A stretch of 43,729 nucleotides of DNA from a virus, in the IMG/VR virus record IMGVR_UViG_3300046500_000066, positions 1-43,729 of that record, one strand, 5' to 3'. Made by a program: the position numbers and the translations under genes. Positions 27,278 through 35,600 of this stretch are shown piece after piece (the first letter of the stretch is position 1; each line of letters begins with the position of its first letter). The notes below the pieces were generated by a model. It worked only from the letters and a program-made list of their open reading frames with translations. It was not told the origin of the DNA and did no database searches.

Positions 27278-27487
27278 ATGTTCGGGTTCACCAGAAGAGC
27301 GCCTTTAGAGCGCCAGCAAGACACCACAGTAGTGAGCAACGCCAAGAGGGCCTGCACTGCCTGTGGGGGTATCGTGTCCCTACAACACCTGAGGTGTGAG
27401 AAGTGTGGGAGCTACCACAAGAAGCACTGGAGTGAACTGGATGGAATCACTGCAAGGCTCTTGTGTGACACTAGCGACCTACCCTGA
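27278..27487 (+). CDS. Possible plus-strand zinc-ribbon protein
   Basis: A 69-residue frame, the only credible gene on the plus strand. Four cysteines in a C26-x2-C29-x10-C40-x2-C43 ribbon (CTACGG, LRCEKCGS), a basic N-terminus and HKKHWSEL after the ribbon support a real protein. GGAGG lies about 4 bases before the ATG at 27278, and a possible promoter lies at 27213-27241. Opposite orientation between terminase and early operon would suit a gene expressed in the lysogen. It may fall within the terminal repeat. Function unknown. Confidence 0.5.
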   Translation: MFGFTRRAPLERQQDTTVVSNAKRACTACGGIVSLQHLRCEKCGSYHKKHWSELDGITARLLCDTSDLP

Positions 27488-27557
27488 GGGGATGCCTCTA
27501 AGGGGAGGGGATGAGTGGGTGCAGTGTGTAGGAAGAAGCCTAAGCCAATTTCAAGGC

Positions 27558-27612
27558 CATCTTAAGGGTATCTATAGTCTATCTATAGAGTATCTTAAGA
27601 GTATCTATAGGG
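27558..27612. repeat. Five 11-bp tandem repeats at genome end
   Basis: Imperfect units of YATCTWWAG plus two bases start at 27558, 27569, 27580, 27591 and 27602, exactly 11 bases apart. They lie between the last phage promoter and the presumed genome end, like the short repeat arrays beside T7 terminal repeats. They probably take part in concatemer maturation or packaging (inference). Confidence 0.8.
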
Positions 27613-27628
27613 GGATATTCATCCCTCC

Positions 27629-27647
27629 TGCGAGAGGTGGGTTATAG
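27629..27647 (-). promoter_or_regulatory. Phage-RNAP promoter at genome end (phiOR-like)
   Basis: Exact CTATAACCCACCTCTCGCA on the minus strand, 47 bases after the large terminase stop and followed by no late gene. T7 has phiOR at the equivalent place, implicated in DNA end maturation and a secondary replication origin. Confidence 0.9.
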
Positions 27648-27693
27648 ACTCCATTTCCCTCGCTCTCGCAGACCCCGTAAGGGATTCCGGTGG

Positions 27694-29418
27694 TCACCAG
27701 TTGTCGGCCCAGTTGTCCTCTGGAGGGGCCATTCCGAGCACATGGTCAGAGAACTTCTGGAGCTCCAAGCGGAGCATCTCAGACCTGTGGTCATCCAGCA
27801 CCTTCTGGGTGTCCTTGTCCATCTGTTCCACCCAGTAAGCCACAGCCATCGCCAGTGCATCAAGGCGGTCATCCTTGGCCAGTGCTCCGCGCTCCTTGGT
27901 TACCCGAGTCATCTGGTAGAAGAGCTGGTAGTTGGTCCAGGATTCCAGAGGGTACTCGTTGTAGTTCTCTTGGTCCCGCTTGATGAGCTTGGTGTCCACC
28001 ACGAGCCTGTGTTGGTTCAGTACGGGCTCTAGGGTGTCAATGATGCGCTTCTCCTTCTGCTGGCTGCTGCGAATCTCCTCAAGGGTGCAGGGATAGGTGC
28101 GGACCAGGAAGGGGGTGAAGAGCTTAGAATACATCCCATCGCCAAAGTTTGATTCGATGATGACCTGCTTGGCCTTGTACTTCTTGGCGGTGTCAGCGAG
28201 CTTCTGGAGCGTAGCGTCCTCATAGCCCCCCTTGAAGCCCCCAGCGTCCAGCAGGTAGAGCTGCCCGTTGAGCATGGCCACTACCGCATAGCTGGTCTCA
28301 TCACCGCCACGGCCCGAGGGGTCAATGGCCATGACACAGCCCTGATACTCAGCAAACTCACCAGACACGAATAGAGGCCGATAGAGCCTGTCTCCCTGCA
28401 GCCCCACTGCCTGTACATCCTTGAGCAGTTGATCCGGTCCTGAGGCCCATACGAGCTTCACAGGGGCCATCTCGGGGTTCAAGTCCAGCACCATCAGGTC
28501 AGCCAGCTTCAGCGGGTACTTGTTCTCGTCACTGAGCGAGGTATCCAGCATGAACTGCATGGCGAACCCTGAGCGGCCATAGGATGCCTCACGCTCAAAC
28601 AGGTCGAGGTCATGGAACCGTGAGGGTTCTGTAGGGGCACCACGGCCACCGCAGTCACTCGCCAGCTTCGGATTCTTGGCAAGCTGCTTGGTGATGAAGG
28701 GGGCCACTCGTTGGCCGTAGGAGGCCATGAGCTTGTCACTGGGGAACCGTGCGGGCCAGATGCGGATTTCATAGCCGCGCTCTGTCAGCAGGTTGTAGAG
28801 GGATAGTTCAGTCTGCGGGGTCCCGAGGTAGGTGATTTCCCCGTTGGGGACCAGCACTGCATCAAACTCCTTGACCGACTCGCTCAGCTTGTCCCGCTGC
28901 GCTTGGGTCATCGAGTTGCTGGGAACCTCCACGTCATCGGCCACGATACGAGTAGCACGGCCACCCGTAAGCTGCCCAGTGATACCCACGCTTCGTACCG
29001 ATGGCGCTTGGTGGGCAGAGCTAGGGCCAACGTCAAAGGCGATGATGGAGTCCCGCTGGCCCTCTCGTGGCTTCAAGTGGTGCAGCAGCGGCATCTCATC
29101 AATGAGCCGCTTAACGAAGGTGGAGAAGGCATCAGCCCGTGCCTTCGATGCGGAGACCACCAGGATGCGTTCTTCAGGGTCCCGATAGAGCAACCAGATG
29201 ACATAGGCTGCAGTCAGCCAGCTCTTGCCGATTCCCCGGAAGGCTTCCACGATGCGGCGCTTGGGGCCATGCTGGAGGTAGTCTGCGATGTCATACTGGA
29301 CTGGCGTAGGGGCTGGGAGGTTCAAGTGCTGCCAGATAACGAAGACCATGTTGCGGAGGTCAGCAGCGATAGGGTCTTTTACAGGAGATGCCATAGGGCT
29401 CGCGTATAGGCCGCACAC
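27694..29418 (-). CDS. gp19: Large terminase subunit (gp19-like)
   Basis: The 574-residue protein is a T7-type DNA maturase B. Walker A FRGIGKSW (about residues 60-67) is followed by a Walker B-like IVADDVEVPSNS, and the nuclease domain shows AIDPSGRGGDETSYAVV and IESNFGDGMY. It pumps DNA into the procapsid through the portal and cuts concatemers. The GTG at 29416-29418 has AGGAG 4 bases upstream; a later ATG (29392-29394) has no ribosome site. It is the last late gene, followed by the phiOR-like promoter. Confidence 0.96.
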   Translation of the reverse strand: MCGLYASPMASPVKDPIAADLRNMVFVIWQHLNLPAPTPVQYDIADYLQHGPKRRIVEAFRGIGKSWLTAAYVIWLLYRDPEERILVVSASKARADAFSTFVKRLIDEMPLLHHLKPREGQRDSIIAFDVGPSSAHQAPSVRSVGITGQLTGGRATRIVADDVEVPSNSMTQAQRDKLSESVKEFDAVLVPNGEITYLGTPQTELSLYNLLTERGYEIRIWPARFPSDKLMASYGQRVAPFITKQLAKNPKLASDCGGRGAPTEPSRFHDLDLFEREASYGRSGFAMQFMLDTSLSDENKYPLKLADLMVLDLNPEMAPVKLVWASGPDQLLKDVQAVGLQGDRLYRPLFVSGEFAEYQGCVMAIDPSGRGGDETSYAVVAMLNGQLYLLDAGGFKGGYEDATLQKLADTAKKYKAKQVIIESNFGDGMYSKLFTPFLVRTYPCTLEEIRSSQQKEKRIIDTLEPVLNQHRLVVDTKLIKRDQENYNEYPLESWTNYQLFYQMTRVTKERGALAKDDRLDALAMAVAYWVEQMDKDTQKVLDDHRSEMLRLELQKFSDHVLGMAPPEDNWADNW

Positions 29419-29465
29419 GCCGCTCCTAGGGTTCCACTAGGGGATGCGTATGGGTAAGGGATGGG

Positions 29466-29482
29466 AGCCCCGTAGAGGGGCT
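29466..29482 (-). other. Hairpin between terminase genes
   Basis: AGCCCC (29466-29471) and GGGGCT (29477-29482) form a perfect 6-bp stem with a 5-base loop, in the 75-base gap between small and large terminase genes. No T-run follows. A minus-strand TTCCACTAG element in reverse orientation lies at 29427-29436. Possible processing site. Confidence 0.45.
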
Positions 29483-29493
29483 GTAAAGCGGTC

Positions 29494-29772
29494 TTATCGT
29501 GTTGCTACTTGCGGCTCATCGTCTTCACCTTCACCACCAACGTGGCCAGGGAACGGGAGCACTGCAGCGAGCGACTGGAGGGGCTTGTTGGCTTCCGGGA
29601 TGGCTTCGATGCCGTTGTCCTTGAGGAAGCTCTTGGCTACGTTAGCGAGGGCTGCGAGGCCCTTCAGGTCTTCCGGGTCGGTCTTGCCCTTGAATGCCTT
29701 AATGGCCCCCGTAAGGGTCTCTGCGATGAGCCCGTGGAGTTCGTTGAGGGAGTCCTTGGATGCTTGGCTCAT
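29494..29772 (-). CDS. gp18: Small terminase subunit (gp18-like)
   Basis: A 92-residue protein of T7 DNA maturase A type: helical N-terminal half (SLNELHGLIAETLTGAIKAF), DPEDLKGLAALANVAKSFLK, then a loop and an acidic tail (GGEGEDDEPQ). It recognises concatemer DNA and hands it to the large subunit. It lies between holin and large terminase as in T7 (17.5-18-19), and its ATG overlaps the holin stop (ATGA). Confidence 0.88.
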   Translation of the reverse strand: MSQASKDSLNELHGLIAETLTGAIKAFKGKTDPEDLKGLAALANVAKSFLKDNGIEAIPEANKPLQSLAAVLPFPGHVGGEGEDDEPQVATR

Positions 29773-30062
29773 TGCTTTGCCTCCGCACCCATGCCGAGCT
29801 TCGAGCGCACGAGGTCTTCGAGGAAGTGAGTTCCAAAGATGGCCAGTGCAGCGGATACCCCGCAGACAGCTTCAGTGGGGAGATTGGGGAACAGAGCGAC
29901 AGCAGCGGAGGCCACCATGCTCAGGCCAGAGCCGACAATGACGCGGCCAGCCACGCGCTTGACGTTCATCGGCTCACCGTCAGAGAGCAGCTTGCCGATG
30001 GTGATGGCTGCTCCGATGCCGGCCAGTGTGAGGAGGGTTTTGGTGTGTTCTGCAAGTTGCAT
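29769..30062 (-). CDS. Holin (gp17.5-like)
   Basis: A 97-residue protein with a hydrophobic N-terminal segment (LLTLAGIGAAITIGKLL), a second (VIVGSGLSMVASAAVALF) and a third (VCGVSAALAIFGTHFLEDLV), and a charged C-terminus. Size, membrane pattern and position before the small terminase fit a podoviral holin, which permeabilises the inner membrane to release the lysozyme. AACTTGCAG precedes the start without a strong ribosome site; a hairpin (30091-30115) lies just upstream. Confidence 0.85.
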   Translation of the reverse strand: MQLAEHTKTLLTLAGIGAAITIGKLLSDGEPMNVKRVAGRVIVGSGLSMVASAAVALFPNLPTEAVCGVSAALAIFGTHFLEDLVRSKLGMGAEAKQ

Positions 30063-30090
30063 GAGGTTGCGCGCTAAAGAGAGGGAGATG

Positions 30091-30115
30091 GCCCCAGTAG
30101 AGAACCTACCGGGGC
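30091..30115 (-). terminator. Hairpin between tail fibre and holin genes
   Basis: A perfect 10-bp stem (30106-30115 with 30091-30100, one G-U pair) with a GTTCT loop is followed by CATCTCCCTCTCTTT on the minus strand. No clean T-run, so it may be a partial terminator or processing site lowering holin and terminase expression. Confidence 0.6.
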
Positions 30116-30128
30116 GCTGAGGTGTTGC

Positions 30129-32237
30129 TTAGTTGCCGATGGCTTCCCAAGCTACTTGGTAGTTGAGACCTGCGCTACCGCCCTGAACGTAGAAGACCAA
30201 CTGGGACTTCGTGGAGTTGGCGAGGTCTACGGTAACCGGGAGGTTGTTGCCAGAGCCCGCGAAGCTATTCTGAGCAAAGGCAACCAAGAGTGCGGACTTG
30301 AACGCTACGGGGAAGTTGACATACCCGCGCCCGCCAGCGTCCAGCGTGGTGGAGGTGACACCCCACTTACGCTCTACGCCTGTGTTCGAGCGCTCCCCAC
30401 CGCTGACCCCGATGGAGGCGTAGGCCAGCCTGTTGGAGCTCTGACCGCTGGAGTCCTGCACGGCGGTGCCCACGTTGGCCATCGAGTTCGTGTTGGTGAA
30501 CGTCACGTTGTTTGCGCCCGAGAACAGCACCAGACCGCCTTCCAAGTTGGAGAACGAGTTGGCGTCAATGAGCGTCTGCGAGTCCAGCAGGTTCGGGTTG
30601 GTCTGGAATACGATACCGTTACGGGAAGTGGCGTGGCTCGTGGTGAATCCCGTAAAGACATTCCCGCGAATCATGTTGGTGGAGTTCAGGCCGTGAGGGG
30701 TATCGTTCATCAGCAGCGATACGCCAATCCAGCTTGCCACCGTAACGCCCGTGTCGTATGCGTAGAAGATGTTGTCTGTGATGTCAATCCACAGCATATT
30801 CTGCAGCGAGATGCACTTCGTAACGCAGTTGAAGTTACACCCAGATGCGCGCACGTAGAGGTGAGAGGTGACCGAGGCCACGTTAAGCCCAACGTTATTC
30901 GCCACGAGAAGGCATTCCGTCAGCGTAAGCCCCTCGAAGCCAGCGTTGGCTCCCTCGCCAATCCCATACACTGCGTTGTCGCAGAAGTAGATGGCAGCTT
31001 GGTCAATGTACCAGTCCCCAGCCTGTGAGTCCGTATCGCACTTGAGGCCGAAAGAACCCGCCGTGAACCCACCAGCGCCAGTGTTGGAGTTCGTGATTCG
31101 CAGCCGCGCGGTCTTGAACGTGGTGGCGTTGAACAGGTTGATACCGCCCATGAAGCCCTTGGCCAGCGAGGTGCCGCACACTTCCACGTCAGTGAGCTGA
31201 ACGCCCCGTGCTGTGCTCCCGTTGCCACCTGAGGGGAATCGAATGTCCAGCAGGGCAGTGCTCGTGTTCAGCGTATCGTCCGACTGAAGCGAGATACCTG
31301 CGATGAACACTTGGTTACCGGGGCCGGTAATGATGGGGCCGCTATTGATTCTAAGGTTGGAGTTCCCACTGAACACTAGGCGGGTGGCAGACATCCCATG
31401 ACCTTGGATAGCAACCATGCCTGATGCCACAAGCTGGCCGGTGATCTTGTAGGTGCCTGCGGGAAACAGCAGGGCCTTCCAACTGTTACAGGCGTTGAGG
31501 GCTGCCTGAACTGCCGCAGTGTCGTCCGTGACCCCATCGCCCGTGGCTCCGAAGTCCGTTACGTGGAGGGTGTCCCGGAAGCGAGCCTGAATGGACCGAG
31601 CGATGGCCCCCACCCCAGAGTTCGTGAAGCCAGTGAACACTTGGGTAACCCACGAGGCAATCTTCGTGAGGGTGGTCTGGAGGAGGGTCCCAGCGCCCCG
31701 CGTAACAGGGAAGAACTCGAAACCACCGAGGGTCCCTGCATCCAGCGCTGAGGCCGTCTGGAGGGCAGCCACCGCATTCGAGGCCGAGTTAGGGATGGAG
31801 TCCAGATACCGCTTGTTAACCAAGTCCAGCGGCTCGGAAGGGTCAGCGAAGTTGGTCCCCCTGCGGCCTTGACCATCCCAATTGAGGAAGCCATCGGGCC
31901 GGAGCGTATCGGCCAGGGTGTCTGCCGTCTCCTGGTCCACGTAAATCTGCTGCGTGTCCCCGAGGTTCAGATCATCGGCGGTTACCGTGGAGCCGTCCTG
32001 GAAGGTAACCATCAGGGCACCCTTAGGCGTATTGCGGCGCCGCTCCACGATGCCCGCGCCAACTGCGGGGGCCACGTTGAGGCTGATGCTTTGTGAGTTG
32101 ATCCACGTGTAGTCCACCCCCTTGGTTAGCAGCGTGGTTCCTACGCGTACCTCAACGTGGTCCTGGGAGATGTAGGGGAATGAAATACTGTAAATCTTAG
32201 TGGAACCATCCGGTGTAGATTGGTCTCGTGCGTACAT
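30129..32237 (-). CDS. gp17: Tail fibre / spike with pectate-lyase-like domain (gp17-like)
   Basis: The 702-residue protein begins MYARDQSTPDGSTKIYSISF and SQDHVEVRV, the T7 gp17-type N-terminal tail adaptor (about residues 1-140). At 228-268 it has DFGATGDGVTDDTAAVQAAL and LLFPAGTYKI, the start of a pectate-lyase-3/beta-helix domain, followed by repeated short beta turns to about residue 620 and a C-terminal block for trimer folding. Host recognition with depolymerase activity against surface polysaccharide is likely. The start at 32235-32237 has AAGG 6 bases upstream; the longer frame has none. Confidence 0.92.
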   Translation of the reverse strand: MYARDQSTPDGSTKIYSISFPYISQDHVEVRVGTTLLTKGVDYTWINSQSISLNVAPAVGAGIVERRRNTPKGALMVTFQDGSTVTADDLNLGDTQQIYVDQETADTLADTLRPDGFLNWDGQGRRGTNFADPSEPLDLVNKRYLDSIPNSASNAVAALQTASALDAGTLGGFEFFPVTRGAGTLLQTTLTKIASWVTQVFTGFTNSGVGAIARSIQARFRDTLHVTDFGATGDGVTDDTAAVQAALNACNSWKALLFPAGTYKITGQLVASGMVAIQGHGMSATRLVFSGNSNLRINSGPIITGPGNQVFIAGISLQSDDTLNTSTALLDIRFPSGGNGSTARGVQLTDVEVCGTSLAKGFMGGINLFNATTFKTARLRITNSNTGAGGFTAGSFGLKCDTDSQAGDWYIDQAAIYFCDNAVYGIGEGANAGFEGLTLTECLLVANNVGLNVASVTSHLYVRASGCNFNCVTKCISLQNMLWIDITDNIFYAYDTGVTVASWIGVSLLMNDTPHGLNSTNMIRGNVFTGFTTSHATSRNGIVFQTNPNLLDSQTLIDANSFSNLEGGLVLFSGANNVTFTNTNSMANVGTAVQDSSGQSSNRLAYASIGVSGGERSNTGVERKWGVTSTTLDAGGRGYVNFPVAFKSALLVAFAQNSFAGSGNNLPVTVDLANSTKSQLVFYVQGGSAGLNYQVAWEAIGN

Positions 32238-32271
32238 TGCGTACCTTATAGCTTGGAGGTATTGAGGGGTG

Positions 32272-32601
32272 TCAGGCGCGGGGCTGAATGAGCCACTTGG
32301 CAAGCTGAGGGTTGTCTTGAAGGACCGCGTAGAGTCCTGTTGCTGCGGAGCGCACGAACTGCTCCTCCACATCGGGAGGAAGGAGCACGGCCATCTGAAA
32401 GAGAATCGCGTGGAGAATCTCGTGGAGGACCGTATCGGCTTCTTCGCTGGCCGGTAGGTCCACTTGGATGTCTATACGTTGCCTACCGGGCCAGTGCAGG
32501 CCGTAGGCGTTCTGCATCTCGTCCGTTGGTTTGTAGTTGATGCTGTGGGTTTTCCCCAGAACACGAACGCTCTGGGGTCTTGCTTCCTTCTTAACTGCCA
32601 C
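32272..32601 (-). CDS. Small HExxH (zincin-like) protein
   Basis: A 109-residue protein containing HEILH at 60-64 (TVLHEILHAILF), the zinc-metalloprotease motif in a helix, after a beta-rich N-terminus (RIDIQVDLPA). A GTG start at 32599-32601 lies just after the gp16 stop. The third zinc ligand is not obvious and the protein is very small. It sits between the internal virion protein gp16 and the tail fibre, so processing or folding of a virion protein is conceivable. The motif is seen; the function is inference. Confidence 0.72.
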   Translation of the reverse strand: MAVKKEARPQSVRVLGKTHSINYKPTDEMQNAYGLHWPGRQRIDIQVDLPASEEADTVLHEILHAILFQMAVLLPPDVEEQFVRSAATGLYAVLQDNPQLAKWLIQPRA

Positions 32602-32602
32602 C

Positions 32603-35600
32603 TTAGTTAGTCGGGTGCGGTTTGTACTTCGGGAAGTGGCTGCCGATCATATCGTTCACGTTGCGCATGATGTACAGGTTGCCGCCAGGGACAGCCCCAA
32701 GTGCATCGCGCATCTCCTTCTCGGTGATAGTGTTGGTGCTGAAGGGGTTAATAGTGCTGCCCACGACTTGCCCCAAGGTAGCCAACCGCGCACCTTCGAT
32801 CATCGAGGGGGTCAGGAAGATGTTCCGGTTGTCCGTGTTGGCGGTGCCGTTAGCGAAGAGCGACTGCCCCCCGCTGAGCGGTTGATACGCGGTGTCCATC
32901 ACTTGCGGGAGGATGCCGAGCACGGCCATGCGACTCACAGCGCCCAAGGCGATGGCCGAGGGGGAGAGCCGCTGGGCCAGCTTATCGGGGTCGTGGGAGT
33001 AGTTGATGGAGTTCTGCAGGGAATACTCAAGAGCAGCGCCCACGAACGAGTACATCCATTGGACAGCCGTGGTTGAGTCTCGGTAGTGGATGCCCTTGAG
33101 GAACTGCTTGGCATGGCCCACCAGCACGAACGTCTTGAGCTCAGAGAAAATCTTGCCCACGGTGGTGTGCATGAACGGGATGGTCTCGCCCAAGTCGTGA
33201 TCCTGAATAGCATCACGCACCTCACGAGACAGCAGCAGTTGGAACTTGCTGTAAGTCTCGGGGGCCTCACGGCTCCACTTCTCGTAGTCCACGTTGTCCA
33301 CCTTGTTGCCGTCCATCGTGGTGTACTTCTTGAGTGCCGCGTGGACATCAGGCTGGTCATCCGTGCCCACACCGTTGTGCGTCATACGCTCACGCTGCTT
33401 CGCAGTCATCTCCTTGTGCCCTACGGCGAAGTCGATGTGCTTCTGAATGACCATCCGAGCGGACATCATGCGGGTGGCTGAGGTGGCTGCTGAGTTGCCC
33501 GAGAGGTGGTCTACTGCGTGGGAGAGCTTGCCCGAGAAGTTCTCGAAGCCCGTGAGCCCGCGATCATAGGAGTAGTCCGTAATCTCGTGCTGACGTGCAT
33601 AGGCAGACACATGCTCCAGACCGTGGCCCGTGAGGTGATGAATGGCTGCCTCAAGGCCCCCAGGTGCAGCATGGCCAGCCTGTAAGCTGCGGATGATCTT
33701 GGAGAACGTGGGGACATGGAGCATGAAGGCGCGCATCGAGGTGAGGCCAATGGCGTTCTTCATTTCCAGCGCAGCAGGGATACCCAACTGCCCCAGCATG
33801 ACGGAGCGCGTCCAGGCACGCATGGCACCCAGAACGCGGTCAGCCCGGTTGAAACTCTGGGTGGACATAGGGCGGCCAGTGATGTTGTCGTAGACATCCT
33901 GCATCATCTGCTTCACCCGGTTGTATTTGCCAGAGCCGGAAGTCATCGCGTTTTCCGTGTGGAACTGCTCAGCCTCACGCATCTTCGCCATGAACTGAGC
34001 GCGGGATTTGATGCCGACCTCAGCGAGAGCCAAGTGACCGCCCATAGAGTTCATGTAGCGGCCAGCGAGGAGCCGTGAGTCATTCTCAAAGAGGTCCGAG
34101 ATGCGGAACACTGAGCCATCCTTCATGTGCTCTGCGTGGTTCTCGTTGAGCGCCAAGCGAGCCTTGAGGGGCCCCGCCTGTCCAGCATCGAGGTCCTTAC
34201 TGCCCCTACGGTCAAACATCAGGTCAACCAGCGAGTTAATCTCGTGGTCCTTAAGGCCAGAGTTGGAGAGCTCCTCCCGGAGTGTCACCATGTCCTTGGC
34301 GTAGAGGTGGATGTCCTGCATGGCATGGCTGAACTCCAGCTTCATCACGGCATCCATGAAGCCCTTAGCCTTGGCCGTAGCGGCATCTCCAGTTACCCCT
34401 TCGAGCTTGATAGCGCGGCCAATGACCTCATACATCTGGTCCTTGTACTTGGCGAACGCTTCACGGATGTTGTCCTGCTTCCATACCCGGTTCACGTACT
34501 GGGGGTTATCCGGGATGTGCTCAGCGCCTTCCACCCCAGCAGCTTCCATCTTCCGGCGCATCTCAGTGTAGAAGTCCTTCTGAGCCTTGGCCCCGCGTTC
34601 AAGCTGTGCAGCAATGTCGGGGTTCGCCTTGAGTACGTCAGTGTCCCCACGGGCTACCCTGGAGATGTCCGAGTAGAACTGGTCCACAGCAGCGCGCTTC
34701 TTGAAGAAGTTCATCCCACGGACCTTAGCGGCCTCATCGAATGCCCTACGAGCTTCCAGGTGGAAACCGCCTTCGAGGGTTCTGCGGTACTGTGACTTGA
34801 GCTCTGAGGCGGTCCATCCCTGTGCTTCGTGGGCATCGTTGCCGATGGCATCCTTGACCAGCTTGTTCCCGAGGAAGCGGAACACGGGATTCTCAGACTG
34901 GTTGAAGTGGGTGTAGAAGTCCCAGCGGATTGGGACCTTTCCCAAGTGGGTGAGGGCTGTGGGCTGGTCCGCAAGGGAGGCAAGGCGCTCGTTAGGGTCC
35001 GCACGGGCTGCACCTACGGAGTCCGCCATGCCGAACACTGAGCGGTCTGCGGTGTTCTCATAGGCTGGTGCCTCAGAAAGCGGGGTGGTGGCCTTAGCTT
35101 CACGCCCATCCCGGAATGCGCGCAGTGCCATCGCATCAGGAGAGACTGTTCCCAGTTTCTCCCCGCCCTCAATGACAGCGCCATGCTGCTCCGCGAGGTC
35201 ATACAGGTAGGTCCCGATGCCCCTGCGTCTGTAGTCCTTCCGCACCTCTGAATCTAGGGCACGGTCGTTGGGGGAGAACTGAACGTGCCCGATTTCCTCG
35301 CCAGCTTGGTTTTTGGCCACAAACTCCGCAGGGTCCATCTCACCGGGGGTATAGCCAGGCGCTACCGCCCCAGAGCCCTTGACTGGCCTCTTTTCAATGG
35401 TGATGACCTCACCGCCTTTGATAGTGAACGGATGTGAGTCGCCGTTTACCATCATAGGAAGTTCCCGAGGAGCCCCGCTGGAATCGCCACCATCAGGGCT
35501 CTGTGAATCAGCAGCGGGAGCCTCATGTGTCTGCTCAGCGCGCCCCGCCTCCACATCCATAGCCTTCTTTAGGTTCTCCGTGTAGGCGTGCAGATTGGCT

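Noticed and set aside
27030-27308. A 92-codon plus-strand frame near the genome end
   Set aside because: It starts at GTG without a ribosome site, has no recognisable composition or domain, and overlaps the better supported zinc-ribbon frame.
27558-27612. CRISPR-like array
   Set aside because: The units are only 11 bases with no spacers; a packaging or terminal repeat array fits better. No other CRISPR-like pattern was seen in the window.
30156-31028. A 290-codon plus-strand frame opposite the tail fibre
   Set aside because: The tail fibre is well supported on the minus strand; the other frame shows no motif.
33498-33516. Promoter-like sequence inside gp16 (13 of 19 matches)
   Set aside because: It is in the middle of a conserved coding region and lacks the AACCC core, so coincidence is more likely than an internal promoter.
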